DNA of 5,077 nt. Source: Phenylobacterium sp. Lineage in GTDB: Bacteria; Pseudomonadota; Alphaproteobacteria; Caulobacterales; Caulobacteraceae. Each line of letters starts with the position of its first letter. Position 1 is the stretch's first letter. The notes under the pieces were generated by a model. It was not told the origin of the DNA, searched no databases, and saw only the letters and a program-made list of their open reading frames with translations. Where the stretch lies: contig JAHUZY010000312.1 of assembly GCA_019264505.1 (NCBI GenBank), positions 1 through 5,077 of the forward strand, given 5' to 3'. The translations under genes were made by a program, and so were the position numbers. Below, in pieces: positions 1-5,039 of this stretch.

Positions 1-24
1 GTCATGTGTCAGACGTCAGGCGAA

Positions 25-38
25 GACGCCCGGGCGTC
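25..38. repeat. Perfect 14-base palindrome at the acpP stop codon
   Basis: GACGCCC is followed directly by its reverse complement GGGCGTC, overlapping the first two bases of the acpP TGA stop (37-39 read on the minus strand). As RNA it could form a 5-bp stem with a CCGG loop just at the end of acpP. No run of U follows on the minus strand, so it is not a convincing intrinsic terminator. It may be only GC-rich coincidence. Confidence 0.4.
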
Positions 39-276
39 AGGCGCCCAGACGCTCCTGAATGAACTTCACGGCGTCGCCGACCGTCTGAATGTGCTCGGCG
101 GCGTCGTCCGGAATCTCGATATCGAATTCTTCTTCGAAGGCCATGACCAGCTCGACGTTGTCGAGGCTGTCGGCGCCCAGGTCGTCAATGAAGCTGGCCT
201 TTTCAGTGACCTTCTCGGGATCGGCGTCGAGGTGCTCGATGACGATCTTGCGCACGCGTTCCAGAATGTCGGACAT
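37..276 (-). CDS. acpP: Acyl carrier protein
   Basis: This is the 79-residue acyl carrier protein of type II fatty acid synthesis. It is a small acidic cytosolic four-helix protein that carries growing acyl chains as thioesters on a 4'-phosphopantetheine arm. The attachment motif Gly-Ala-Asp-Ser-Leu-Asp spans residues 34-39, making Ser37 the modified serine. Helix II after it (roughly 38-51) has the acidic surface ([10 protein letters not shown]) that docks Fab enzymes. Length and sequence are fully typical of bacterial AcpP. The start ATG is preceded by an AGAGGGAC ribosome binding site (286-293) with 9 bases of spacing. It follows fabG on the same strand after 174 bases, a gap containing a possible promoter of its own. 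FabF would normally lie next, but the window ends. Identification is essentially certain from sequence. Confidence 0.98.
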   Translation of the reverse strand: MSDILERVRKIVIEHLDADPEKVTEKASFIDDLGADSLDNVELVMAFEEEFDIEIPDDAAEHIQTVGDAVKFIQERLGA

Positions 277-305
277 TCGCTTTTAGTCCCTCTAAATTCA
301 ACTGA

Positions 306-334
306 TGCATCCGCGACGGAGGACGCCTTGTCAA
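306..334 (-). promoter_or_regulatory. Candidate acpP promoter
   Basis: Read on the minus strand, a perfect TTGACA (329-334) is followed 17 bases later by GATGCA (306-311). The -35 box is exact, while the -10 box is poor (only the A and T at positions 2 and 3 match TATAAT). Transcription would start near 298-300, giving a leader of about 20-25 bases that just contains the acpP ribosome binding site. This fits the 174-base gap after fabG and the known need for far more AcpP than FabG. The function is inferred. Confidence 0.42.
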
Positions 335-433
335 CCTTCGGCGGTGTTGGGTTTGAGACCTCACAGGTGGTCCCAGGCAGTCTTGGCCAGCTTAATCGGC
401 GAGCGCCGTAGCATGTTCCTTTCAGCGAGGCCA

Positions 434-449
434 GCGGCCAACAGGCCAC
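434..449 (-). other. Small hairpin just after the fabG stop
   Basis: On the minus strand GTGGCC, loop TGTT, GGCCGC can form a 6-bp stem (one G-U pair) beginning two bases after the fabG stop codon. Another TGGCC copy follows. There is no T-run, so intrinsic termination is not supported. It could slow or protect the 3' end of a fabD-fabG transcript, but that is speculation. Confidence 0.25.
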
Positions 450-450
450 C

Positions 451-1191
451 TCAGATCATCGCCATGCCGCCGTTCACGTGCAGCGTCTGGCCGGTGACAT
501 AGGCCGCCTCGGCGCTGGCGAGATAGACGCAGGCGGCGGCGATCTCGTCCCCGGTTCCGAGCCGCCCCGTCGGGATTGTCGAGAGAATCTGCGCCTTCTG
601 GCCCTCATTCAGGGCGTCGGTCATCGGGCTTTCGATGAAGCCCGGCGCGATGCAGTTGACGGTGATTCCCCGGCTGCCGACCTCCTGGGCGAGCGCCTTG
701 GAGAAGCCGATCATCCCGGCCTTGGAGGCCGCGTAGTTGGTCTGACCAGGATTGCCCATGACCCCCACCACAGACGTGATGCCGATGATTCGTCCGTAGC
801 GGCGCTTCATCATCCCCTTCATCGCCGCGCGGCTGAGGCGGAAATAGGATTCCAGGTTCACGCGGATCACCGCGTCCCAGTCCTCGTCCTTCATCCGCAT
901 CAGAAGCCCGTCGCGGGTGATGCCGGCGTTGGCCACCAGAATATCCAGCGGCGCGCCGGCGGCGGTCTCCGCGGCCGCCACCAGCCCATCCACGGACTCG
1001 GCGTCGGAAAGGTTGGCTGAGGCGACGCTGACGCGGGTCTTGAGATCAGCCGCCATCTCATCAAGCACCGCCTGACGGGTGCCCGACAGGACCACATGAG
1101 CGCCCTGGGCGTGCAACGCCCTGGCGAGCGACGCCCCGATGCCGCCGGTGGCGCCGGTGACCAGGGCGGTCTTTCCCGAAAGATCGAACAT
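451..1191 (-). CDS. fabG: 3-oxoacyl-[acyl-carrier-protein] reductase
   Basis: This 246-residue short-chain dehydrogenase/reductase is the FabG of type II fatty acid synthesis. It reduces 3-oxoacyl-ACP to (3R)-3-hydroxyacyl-ACP with NADPH in the cytosol, normally as a tetramer. Visible motifs are the nucleotide-binding TGATGGIG at residues 12-19, NAG at 88-90, and the catalytic tetrad Asn112, Ser140, Tyr153 and Lys157 (YAASK at 153-157). The basic residues Arg130 and Arg131 (KRRYG) are where FabG proteins contact acyl carrier protein. The C-terminus ends in VNGGMAMI, the usual FabG ending. Length is typical (E. coli FabG has 244 residues). A GGAGG ribosome binding site lies about 8 bases before the ATG, and the fabD stop is 27 bases upstream, so the two are surely co-transcribed. 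Its place between fabD and acpP distinguishes it from the many other short-chain dehydrogenases. Confidence 0.97.
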   Translation of the reverse strand: MFDLSGKTALVTGATGGIGASLARALHAQGAHVVLSGTRQAVLDEMAADLKTRVSVASANLSDAESVDGLVAAAETAAGAPLDILVANAGITRDGLLMRMKDEDWDAVIRVNLESYFRLSRAAMKGMMKRRYGRIIGITSVVGVMGNPGQTNYAASKAGMIGFSKALAQEVGSRGITVNCIAPGFIESPMTDALNEGQKAQILSTIPTGRLGTGDEIAAACVYLASAEAAYVTGQTLHVNGGMAMI

Positions 1192-1218
1192 TTCTGCGCC
1201 TCCAGCGGCGGTTGAAAC

Positions 1219-2163
1219 TCAGAGGGACTTGGCGAAGGCTTCCAGGTCGGCCGGGGTGTTCAGTGGCGTCGCCTCAGCGTCCGGGGCGATGCGTTTGGCC
1301 ATGCCCGAAAGGACCTTGCCGGCCCCGGCCTCGGCGAACCGGGTCACCCCGCCGGTCTCCACCAGCCAGGTGACGCTCTCGCGCCAGCGGACGCGGCCGG
1401 TGACCTGCTCGACCAGCAGCCGGCGGATCTCTTCGGGGTCATGCACCGGACGGGCCGTCACGTTGGCCACCAGGGGCGCCCGGGGCGAAATGATGGTCGC
1501 CGCAGCCAGGGCTTCGGCCATCTCGTCGGCGGCCGGCTGCATCAGCGGGCAATGGAAGGGCGCCGAGACGTTCAGGGGGATGGCGCGGGCGCCCAACTCC
1601 TTGGCCTTTTCGATCGCCCGGTCCACGGCGGCCTTGGCGCCGGAGATCACCACATTGCCCTGGTTATTGTCGTTGGCCACGACGCAGACGCCAACCTCGG
1701 CGCCGGCCGCAGCGGCGGCCTCGGCCAGGGCGACGTCGGTCTTGGGGCCGATCAGGGAGGCCATGGCCCCCTCGCCCACGGGCACAGCCCGCTGCATGGC
1801 CTGGCCCCGCAGCTTCAGCAGGCGGGCGGTGTCCGCCAGGCTGATGGCGCCGGCCGCAGCCAGGGCGGAGTACTCTCCAAGACTATGCCCCGCCACGAAG
1901 GCGGCGCGATCCACGCCGACGCCGAACTCCTTCTCCAGAACGCGGCTGACCGCGAGACTGACGGCCATCAGCGCCGGTTGGGCGTTCTCGGTCAGGGTGA
2001 GATCGGTCTCCGGCCCGTCGCACATCAGGGCGAACAGCTTCTGCCCGAGCGCGTCGTCGACCTCCTGGAACACTTCACGGGCGGCCGAGAAGGTCTCGGC
2101 CAGGTCGACGCCCATGCCGACGGTCTGGCTGCCCTGGCCGGGAAAGATGAAGGCGAGGCTCAT
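1219..2163 (-). CDS. fabD: Malonyl-CoA:acyl carrier protein transacylase
   Basis: This 314-residue enzyme transfers malonate from CoA to the phosphopantetheine arm of acyl carrier protein, supplying the two-carbon donor for fatty acid elongation in the cytosol. The N-terminal FPGQGSQ occupies residues 7-13. The nucleophile elbow GHSLGE at 92-97 gives active-site Ser94, Arg119 should bind the malonyl carboxylate, His204 (APFHCPLM) completes the catalytic pair, and Gln253 matches the oxyanion-region glutamine. Length agrees with E. coli FabD (309). The reading frame is open a further 47 codons upstream, but the FabD fold begins at MSLAFIFPGQG and an AGGGAG ribosome binding site sits just before that ATG, so the start at 2163 is chosen. 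It is the first gene of the fabD-fabG-acpP set; plsX and fabH are not adjacent, which is common in alphaproteobacteria. Confidence 0.97.
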   Translation of the reverse strand: MSLAFIFPGQGSQTVGMGVDLAETFSAAREVFQEVDDALGQKLFALMCDGPETDLTLTENAQPALMAVSLAVSRVLEKEFGVGVDRAAFVAGHSLGEYSALAAAGAISLADTARLLKLRGQAMQRAVPVGEGAMASLIGPKTDVALAEAAAAAGAEVGVCVVANDNNQGNVVISGAKAAVDRAIEKAKELGARAIPLNVSAPFHCPLMQPAADEMAEALAAATIISPRAPLVANVTARPVHDPEEIRRLLVEQVTGRVRWRESVTWLVETGGVTRFAEAGAGKVLSGMAKRIAPDAEATPLNTPADLEAFAKSL

Positions 2164-2228
2164 GGCTTGCGCTCCCTGGCTGGCGGCGTCCGGGCCCCGG
2201 CGCGCGCTCTGTCGATTCCGAGCCGCGA

Positions 2229-2257
2229 GGGTTAGGGGATTAGGCCCGGGGCGGCAA
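2229..2257 (-). promoter_or_regulatory. Candidate fabD-fabG promoter
   Basis: On the minus strand, TTGCCGC (2251-2257) is followed after 14 bases by CCTAACCC (2229-2236). Compared with the Caulobacter housekeeping promoter pattern (TTGACGS, 10-14 bases, GCTANAWC), the upstream box matches at 6 of 7 positions and the downstream box at 5 of 8. It lies in the only intergenic space ahead of fabD and would give a leader of about 60 bases. A GANTC site (GATTC, 2214-2218) falls just downstream of the predicted start of transcription. This is pattern matching by eye only. Confidence 0.35.
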
Positions 2258-2267
2258 GCGCGGGCGC

Positions 2268-2291
2268 CGCCCCGCCAGGCCGGGCGGGGTG
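2268..2291. repeat. GC-rich inverted repeat in the fabD/dsbA-like spacer
   Basis: CCCCGCC (2270-2276), a 6-base loop AGGCCG, and GGCGGGG (2283-2289) form a perfect 7-bp inverted repeat. A G-T and a C-G pair extend it to 9 bp. It lies between the divergent fabD and DsbA-like genes, just upstream of the candidate fabD -35 box. No T-run follows on either strand, so it is not a standard terminator. It may be an operator or only a consequence of base composition. Confidence 0.35.
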
Positions 2292-2346
2292 ACGCGGGCC
2301 GCACGATGAGTCAGACTTTGCGAGGTGGGGGCCGCCCCGCCGAGTT

Positions 2347-2350
2347 GGAG
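2347..2350 (+). promoter_or_regulatory. Ribosome binding site deciding a GTG start
   Basis: GGAG lies 6 bases before the GTG at 2357. The alternative in-frame ATG at 2306 has no purine-rich SD at proper spacing, so this site favours GTG as the start of the DsbA-like gene. Confidence 0.6.
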
Positions 2351-2356
2351 CCTGCC

Positions 2357-3001
2357 GTGACCGACCGCCATCTGATCTACTTCGCCGACCCCATGTGCTC
2401 CTGGTGCTACGGCTTCTGGCCGGTGATCAGCGCGGTGCGCGCCGCCTTCGGCGACATCCTGCCGGTCCGGCTGGTGATGGGCGGCCTGCGGCCAGGAACC
2501 ACCGAGGCCATGACCGAAGAGGCCAAGACCAAGCTGCGGGGGCATTGGGCCGAGGTGGCCACGGCGTCGGGGCAGGATTTCAGCGAGACGGCCATGGCCG
2601 GCGAGGGCTTTGTCTACGACACCGACCCGGCGGCCCGGGCTGTCGTGGTGATCCGGCGCGAACGGCCAGACCTGGCCCTCGACTATCTGGGCGCCCTGCA
2701 GCGGGCCTTCTATGGCGAGGGCCGCGACATCACCCAGGAAGACGTGCTGTGCGACGTTCTCGGGGAGGTCGTCCCGGGCGCTGACCTGGAAGCCTTCCGC
2801 GTCAACTGGCGCAGCGAAGACGCCGAGAACGAGACCTGGGCCGACTACGCCATCTCGCAGAAATCAGGGGTCACCGGCTTTCCGACCCTGGTGGGGGGAC
2901 CTGACGACACTGGCCGCTATGGAATCGTGACCCGCGGCTTCTCGCCGGCCGAGCAGGTCCTGCCCGTGCTGGTGGACTGGATCGGCCGCCCCGTTCATTG
3001 A
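2357..3001 (+). CDS. DsbA family thioredoxin-fold protein (cytosolic)
   Basis: This 214-residue protein belongs to the DsbA-like part of the thioredoxin superfamily (the FrnE/predicted disulfide isomerase branch). A beta strand (LIYFADP, residues 6-12) leads directly into the redox motif CSWC at Cys14 and Cys17, and the cis-proline loop GVTGFPTLV at 171-179 places the cis-Pro at residue 176. The middle (about 50-165) is the inserted helical domain. A third cysteine, Cys132, lies there. No signal peptide or membrane segment is present, so it should act in the cytosol, as a thiol-disulfide exchange or glutathione-dependent enzyme; the substrate cannot be told. The GTG start is chosen for its GGAG site and because family members begin a few residues before the first strand. 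An ATG at 2306 would add 17 low-complexity residues. It is divergent from fabD and convergent with the next gene. Confidence 0.88.
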   Translation: MTDRHLIYFADPMCSWCYGFWPVISAVRAAFGDILPVRLVMGGLRPGTTEAMTEEAKTKLRGHWAEVATASGQDFSETAMAGEGFVYDTDPAARAVVVIRRERPDLALDYLGALQRAFYGEGRDITQEDVLCDVLGEVVPGADLEAFRVNWRSEDAENETWADYAISQKSGVTGFPTLVGGPDDTGRYGIVTRGFSPAEQVLPVLVDWIGRPVH

Positions 3002-3006
3002 GGCGG

Positions 3007-3023
3007 AGACGAAGCTGGCGTCT
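3007..3023. terminator. Weak hairpin between convergent genes
   Basis: AGACG, loop of 7, CGTCT forms a perfect 5-bp inverted repeat in the 20-base gap between the DsbA-like gene and the convergent unknown gene, overlapping the latter's stop codon. Its position suits a two-way terminator, but the stem is short and no T-run follows on either strand, so the call is tentative. Confidence 0.2.
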
Positions 3024-3420
3024 ATCCCTCGACGGCTGGGCCGCAGTGGAGATAGCCGCGTTCCACCATGCGCCGCATGGCTTCGTACACCTCGGTCAGC
3101 TCTTCGAAGGTGGCCCGTAACTGGCCCAGCCGGCTGGTCTGCTCCGGGGTCAGCAGGTGCGAGCGGCCCGCCAGGGCCAGGCCCTCGCCGACCCAGGCCG
3201 CGCGGGCATGGGCGGCCGCAAGGGCCAGCCGCTGAAACTTCGCCACGTCGACGGGGCCAAGCATCTGGGCCACCACCTCACGATTGGAGGCGAAGGCGGT
3301 ATAGTCGATCTGTTCCAGCAGGCCGCGCAAACGACGGTGAGCGGCTGGATCGCTCTCATCCTGGGGCTCGAAATGGTCCGAGCCTGCTCGGCGATAGGAC
3401 GAACTTCTGACGGAAGACAT
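3022..3420 (-). CDS. Uncharacterised 132-residue helical protein
   Basis: I do not recognise this protein. It has 132 residues, with a hydrophilic, probably disordered N-terminus (residues 1-25, rich in Ser, Arg, Asp and Glu) followed by a region that reads as mostly helix: about 26-55, 56-84 (KFQRLALAAAHARAAWVGEGLALA), and 92-123 (a TPEQ cap, then LRATFEELTEVYEAMRRMVERGYL with heptad-like spacing). There is no signal peptide, membrane segment or enzyme motif; the only cysteine is Cys126 near the end. The start at 3420 is supported by a strong AAGGAGG ribosome binding site (3426-3432) 5 bases upstream; a longer frame from 3459 lacks one. Codon use is G/C-ending like its neighbours, so it looks native and real. 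It converges on the DsbA-like gene and diverges from rpsF. A small soluble helical bundle, perhaps dimeric, is the most that can be inferred. Confidence 0.78.
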   Translation of the reverse strand: MSSVRSSSYRRAGSDHFEPQDESDPAAHRRLRGLLEQIDYTAFASNREVVAQMLGPVDVAKFQRLALAAAHARAAWVGEGLALAGRSHLLTPEQTSRLGQLRATFEELTEVYEAMRRMVERGYLHCGPAVEG

Positions 3421-3425
3421 CTCTT

Positions 3426-3432
3426 CCTCCTT
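3426..3432 (-). promoter_or_regulatory. Strong Shine-Dalgarno deciding the start of the unknown gene
   Basis: Read on the minus strand this is AAGGAGG, an exact match to the anti-Shine-Dalgarno, 5 bases before the ATG at 3420. It excludes the upstream in-frame ATG at 3459 and is good evidence that the unknown gene is translated. Confidence 0.75.
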
Positions 3433-3547
3433 GGCGGAGCAATGGGACTCCGAACCCAAACCCTACAGGCATTGGATTAATAGAGGTTTTCCGTCCGATC
3501 GGCTGCGCTCTGGCGCCAGATCAGAGACGGGCTCATCTCCTGCGCCC

Positions 3548-3563
3548 GCCGGGCCGACCCGGC
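3548..3563. repeat. GC-only 6-bp inverted repeat upstream of the rpsF promoter
   Basis: GCCGGG, tetraloop CCGA, CCCGGC is a perfect inverted repeat ending about 15 bases before the candidate -35 box of rpsF. With no T-run on either side it is not a clear terminator. A protein-binding site is possible but unsupported. Confidence 0.35.
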
Positions 3564-3578
3564 CGACGCCTGCTGAGC

Positions 3579-3607
3579 TTGCCCTGCCGGCGGTTTTCGC
3601 GTACTAG
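3579..3607 (+). promoter_or_regulatory. Candidate rpsF operon promoter
   Basis: TTGCCC (3579-3584) and TACTAG (3602-3607) are separated by 17 bases. The -35 box matches 5 of 6 consensus positions; the -10 box matches 3 of 6, with the leading TA kept. The spacer contains a TTTT patch, unusual in this GC-rich window. Transcription would begin near 3614, giving a leader of about 130 bases. It is the best candidate in the spacer ahead of rpsF, but was picked by eye. Confidence 0.42.
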
Positions 3608-3613
3608 CCCGCC

Positions 3614-3744
3614 TCTTCACGGAAGGCGGTCTCTAGCCGGAACGCGAACAGGTCGGGGTACGCTCGACCGCCGCGCCAGAGATCCATCGTGGCCGACGGA
3701 CTTCCGCCGCCGCCCACGCCGCCTCCCACAACGGAAGAGGAAAA
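3614..3744 (+). promoter_or_regulatory. rpsF leader with possible alternative pairing
   Basis: This untranslated leader has no gene. It contains a perfect hairpin, GGTCG (3651-3655) with CGACC (3665-3669) around a 9-base loop. CTTCCG (3701-3706) can pair with CGGAAG at either 3620-3625 or 3732-3737; the second copy is part of the SD (GGAAGAGG, 3733-3740). Pairing with the downstream copy would hide the SD, and pairing upstream would free it. Between 3707 and 3731 the RNA is G-poor and probably unpaired. Many bacteria have an S6:S18-binding element in the rpsF leader, so regulation here is plausible. I could not recognise the known motif itself. Confidence 0.4.
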
Positions 3745-4152
3745 ATGGCGCTCTACGAACACGTGGTCATTTCGCGGCAGGATATCTCGCCGCAACAGGC
3801 CGAAGCCCTCAATGATCAGCTCAAGTCGATGATCGAGGAAAGCGGCGGCGCCGTGGCCAAGATCGAGTACTGGGGCCTCCGCAACCTCACCTATCGCATC
3901 AAGAAGAACCGCAAGGGTCACTACTCCCTGCTGTCGATCGATGCGAAGCCCGAGGCCGTCAAGGAGATGGAGCGCCAGCTCTCCCTCAATGAAGACGTCC
4001 TGCGCTACATGACCGTCCGCGTCGAAGAGCTCGACCTCGAGCTTTCGCCGGTCCTGGCCCGCCGCGACCGCGAGCGCGAGCCGCGCCGTGAAGACGGCCC
4101 GCGTCGTGACGGCGAAGGCCGCCGCGACGAGCCGCGCCGCGACGACGCTTAA
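3745..4152 (+). CDS. rpsF: 30S ribosomal protein S6
   Basis: This 135-residue protein is small-subunit protein S6, which binds the central domain of 16S rRNA on the 30S platform as a heterodimer with S18. The S6 fold covers residues 1-95: opening strand [15 protein letters not shown], helix about 16-32, the conserved [19 protein letters not shown] at 42-60, and a closing strand near 88-94 (RYMTVRVEE). After residue 105 comes a low-complexity charged tail in which Arg-Arg-Asp/Glu recurs at 106, 114, 120, 126 and 131; S6 tails are variable and often charged, and this one is arginine-rich rather than the glutamate tail modified by RimK in E. coli. The ATG follows a GGAAGAGG ribosome binding site (3733-3740) at 4 bases. 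It is the first gene of the S6-S18-L9 operon; rpsR starts 17 bases after its stop. Confidence 0.97.
   Translation: MALYEHVVISRQDISPQQAEALNDQLKSMIEESGGAVAKIEYWGLRNLTYRIKKNRKGHYSLLSIDAKPEAVKEMERQLSLNEDVLRYMTVRVEELDLELSPVLARRDREREPRREDGPRRDGEGRRDEPRRDDA
4061..4146 (+). repeat. Degenerate repeat encoding the S6 Arg-Arg-Asp tail
   Basis: The 3' end of rpsF is built of imperfect copies of a CGCCGCGAC-like unit, giving five Arg-Arg-Asp/Glu triplets spaced 8, 6, 6 and 5 residues apart. Such tracts can expand or contract by slippage and are expected to vary between relatives. Confidence 0.55.
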
Positions 4153-4169
4153 GGGGAGGATCTGGAACC

Positions 4170-4442
4170 ATGACTGACACCAACGACACCGCCGGCGCCC
4201 CGGCCGCCGCCGCCTCGCCCCGCCGTCCCTTCTTCCGTCGCCGCAAGGTTTGCCCGTTCTCGGGCGCCGGCGCGCCGAAGATCGACTACAAGGACGTGAA
4301 GCTGCTGCAGCGTTACGTCTCCGAGCGCGGCAAGATCGTGCCGTCGCGCATCACGGCCGTCTCGGCCAAGAAGCAGCGTGAACTGGCCCGCGCCATCAAG
4401 CGCGCCCGCTTCCTCGCCCTTCTTCCCTACGTCGTGAAGTAA
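4170..4442 (+). CDS. rpsR: 30S ribosomal protein S18
   Basis: This 90-residue protein is small-subunit protein S18, the partner of S6 on the 30S platform. The N-terminal 18 residues are an Ala/Pro/Thr-rich flexible extension, followed by the basic [10 protein letters not shown] at 21-30 and the S18 core from [20 protein letters not shown] (38-57) through the conserved [30 protein letters not shown] (58-87). Only one cysteine is present (Cys28), so this is not the zinc-binding four-cysteine form. The length is slightly above that of E. coli S18 (75) because of the N-terminal extension, as in related alphaproteobacteria. A GGGGAGG ribosome binding site starts directly after the rpsF stop, 10 bases before the ATG. 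It lies between rpsF and rplI with gaps of 17 and 12 bases, so the three are co-transcribed. Confidence 0.97.
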   Translation: MTDTNDTAGAPAAAASPRRPFFRRRKVCPFSGAGAPKIDYKDVKLLQRYVSERGKIVPSRITAVSAKKQRELARAIKRARFLALLPYVVK

Positions 4443-4454
4443 GGGACCAGGATC

Positions 4455-5039
4455 ATGAAGGTCATTCTGCTCGAACGCGTCGAAGGCCGTGGCGGCCTCG
4501 GCGAAATCGTCACCGTCAAGGACGGCTACGCCCGTAACTTCCTGCTGCCGCGCCGCAAGGCCCTTCGCGCCACCACGGCGAACATGAAGGTCTTCGAAGC
4601 GCAGCGCGCCACCATCGAAGCCCGCAACGCCGAGGCTCGCGCCGACGCCGCCAAGACCGGCGAAGGTCTCGATGGAACCACCTACGTCCTGATCCGTCAG
4701 GCTGGCGAAAGCGGTCAGCTCTACGGTTCGGTGTCCGGCCGCGATGTGGCTGACGTCGTGAACGCCGCAGGCGGCAAGGTCGAGCGCGCGATGGTCGTGC
4801 TGGACAAGCCGATCAAGACCCTGGGCATGCATGCGGTGAAGGTTCGCCTGCACGCCGAGGTGATCGTGACGGTCAACCTGAACATTGCTCGCAGCCAGGA
4901 CGAAGCTGATCGTCAGGCCCGCGGCGAGAACATCATCACCTCGCAGTTCGAGGAAGACCGCGCGGCCGCCGAAGAGGCCGCCGCCGATCTCCTGGAAGGC
5001 GGCGCCGGCTCGATCGAAGGCGACTACGTCGAGTCCTGA
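4455..5039 (+). CDS. rplI: 50S ribosomal protein L9
   Basis: This 194-residue protein is large-subunit protein L9, which binds 23S rRNA near the base of the L1 stalk and helps maintain reading frame. The N-terminal rRNA-binding domain (1-40) has [21 protein letters not shown] and the signature [20 protein letters not shown] long helix (about 41-70) connects to the C-terminal domain, recognised by [16 protein letters not shown] (88-103) and continuing to about 145. Beyond it lies an extension to residue 194, rich in Glu, Asp and Ala, making the protein about 45 residues longer than E. coli L9 (149); such tails are common in alphaproteobacterial L9. The Shine-Dalgarno AAGGGA (4441-4446) overlaps the rpsR stop codon, 8 bases before the ATG. 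It is the last recognisable gene in the window; a replicative helicase gene often follows in related genomes but is not visible here. Confidence 0.97.
   Translation: MKVILLERVEGRGGLGEIVTVKDGYARNFLLPRRKALRATTANMKVFEAQRATIEARNAEARADAAKTGEGLDGTTYVLIRQAGESGQLYGSVSGRDVADVVNAAGGKVERAMVVLDKPIKTLGMHAVKVRLHAEVIVTVNLNIARSQDEADRQARGENIITSQFEEDRAAAEEAAADLLEGGAGSIEGDYVES

Larger units (their letters stand above)
3421..3578. other. Gene-free divergent spacer with short palindromes
   Basis: Together with the rpsF leader this makes 324 bases without a gene. It contains an AT-rich patch (3474-3490), the palindromes CCGATCGG (3495-3502) and TCTGGCGCCAGA (3509-3520), and a stable stem GCCGGG, loop CCGA, CCCGGC (3548-3563). 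The promoter of the minus-strand unknown gene should lie here, and the AT-rich patch is the likeliest place, but I could not find a convincing pair of boxes. A GANTC site (GACTC, 3446-3450) lies 26 bases before that gene. No tRNA or small-ORF signal is visible. Confidence 0.5.

Noticed and set aside
2164..2304. A 47-residue N-terminal extension of FabD.
   Set aside because: The residues are Arg/Pro/Gly-rich spacer translation, the FabD fold begins at the ATG at 2163, and a good ribosome binding site precedes that ATG.
1139..2305. A 389-codon open frame on the plus strand, antisense to fabD and the start of fabG, continuous in frame with the DsbA-like gene.
   Set aside because: It covers two certain genes on the other strand, has Ser/Arg/Ala-rich sequence typical of GC-rich shadow frames and no ribosome binding site. 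It is in frame with the DsbA-like gene only because no stop occurs by chance; it is not a fusion.
2306..2356. An ATG start for the DsbA-like protein at 2306, adding 17 residues.
   Set aside because: It lacks a usable ribosome binding site, and the extra residues are low complexity with no counterpart in the fold. The GTG at 2357 has GGAG at 6 bases.
3421..3459. A start at 3459 for the unknown protein.
   Set aside because: The AAGGAGG site lies inside this extension, exactly placed for the ATG at 3420.
390..3480. CtrA-type binding sites (TTAA-N7-TTAA) in the intergenic spacers.
   Set aside because: Isolated TTAA sequences occur (near 392 and 3477) but none has a second half-site at the right spacing.
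4149..4853. A 234-codon frame on the minus strand across rpsR and rplI, and a similar 86-codon frame at 3986-4246.
   Set aside because: Both are antisense to certain ribosomal protein genes, with His/Gly/Arg-rich shadow composition and no ribosome binding site.
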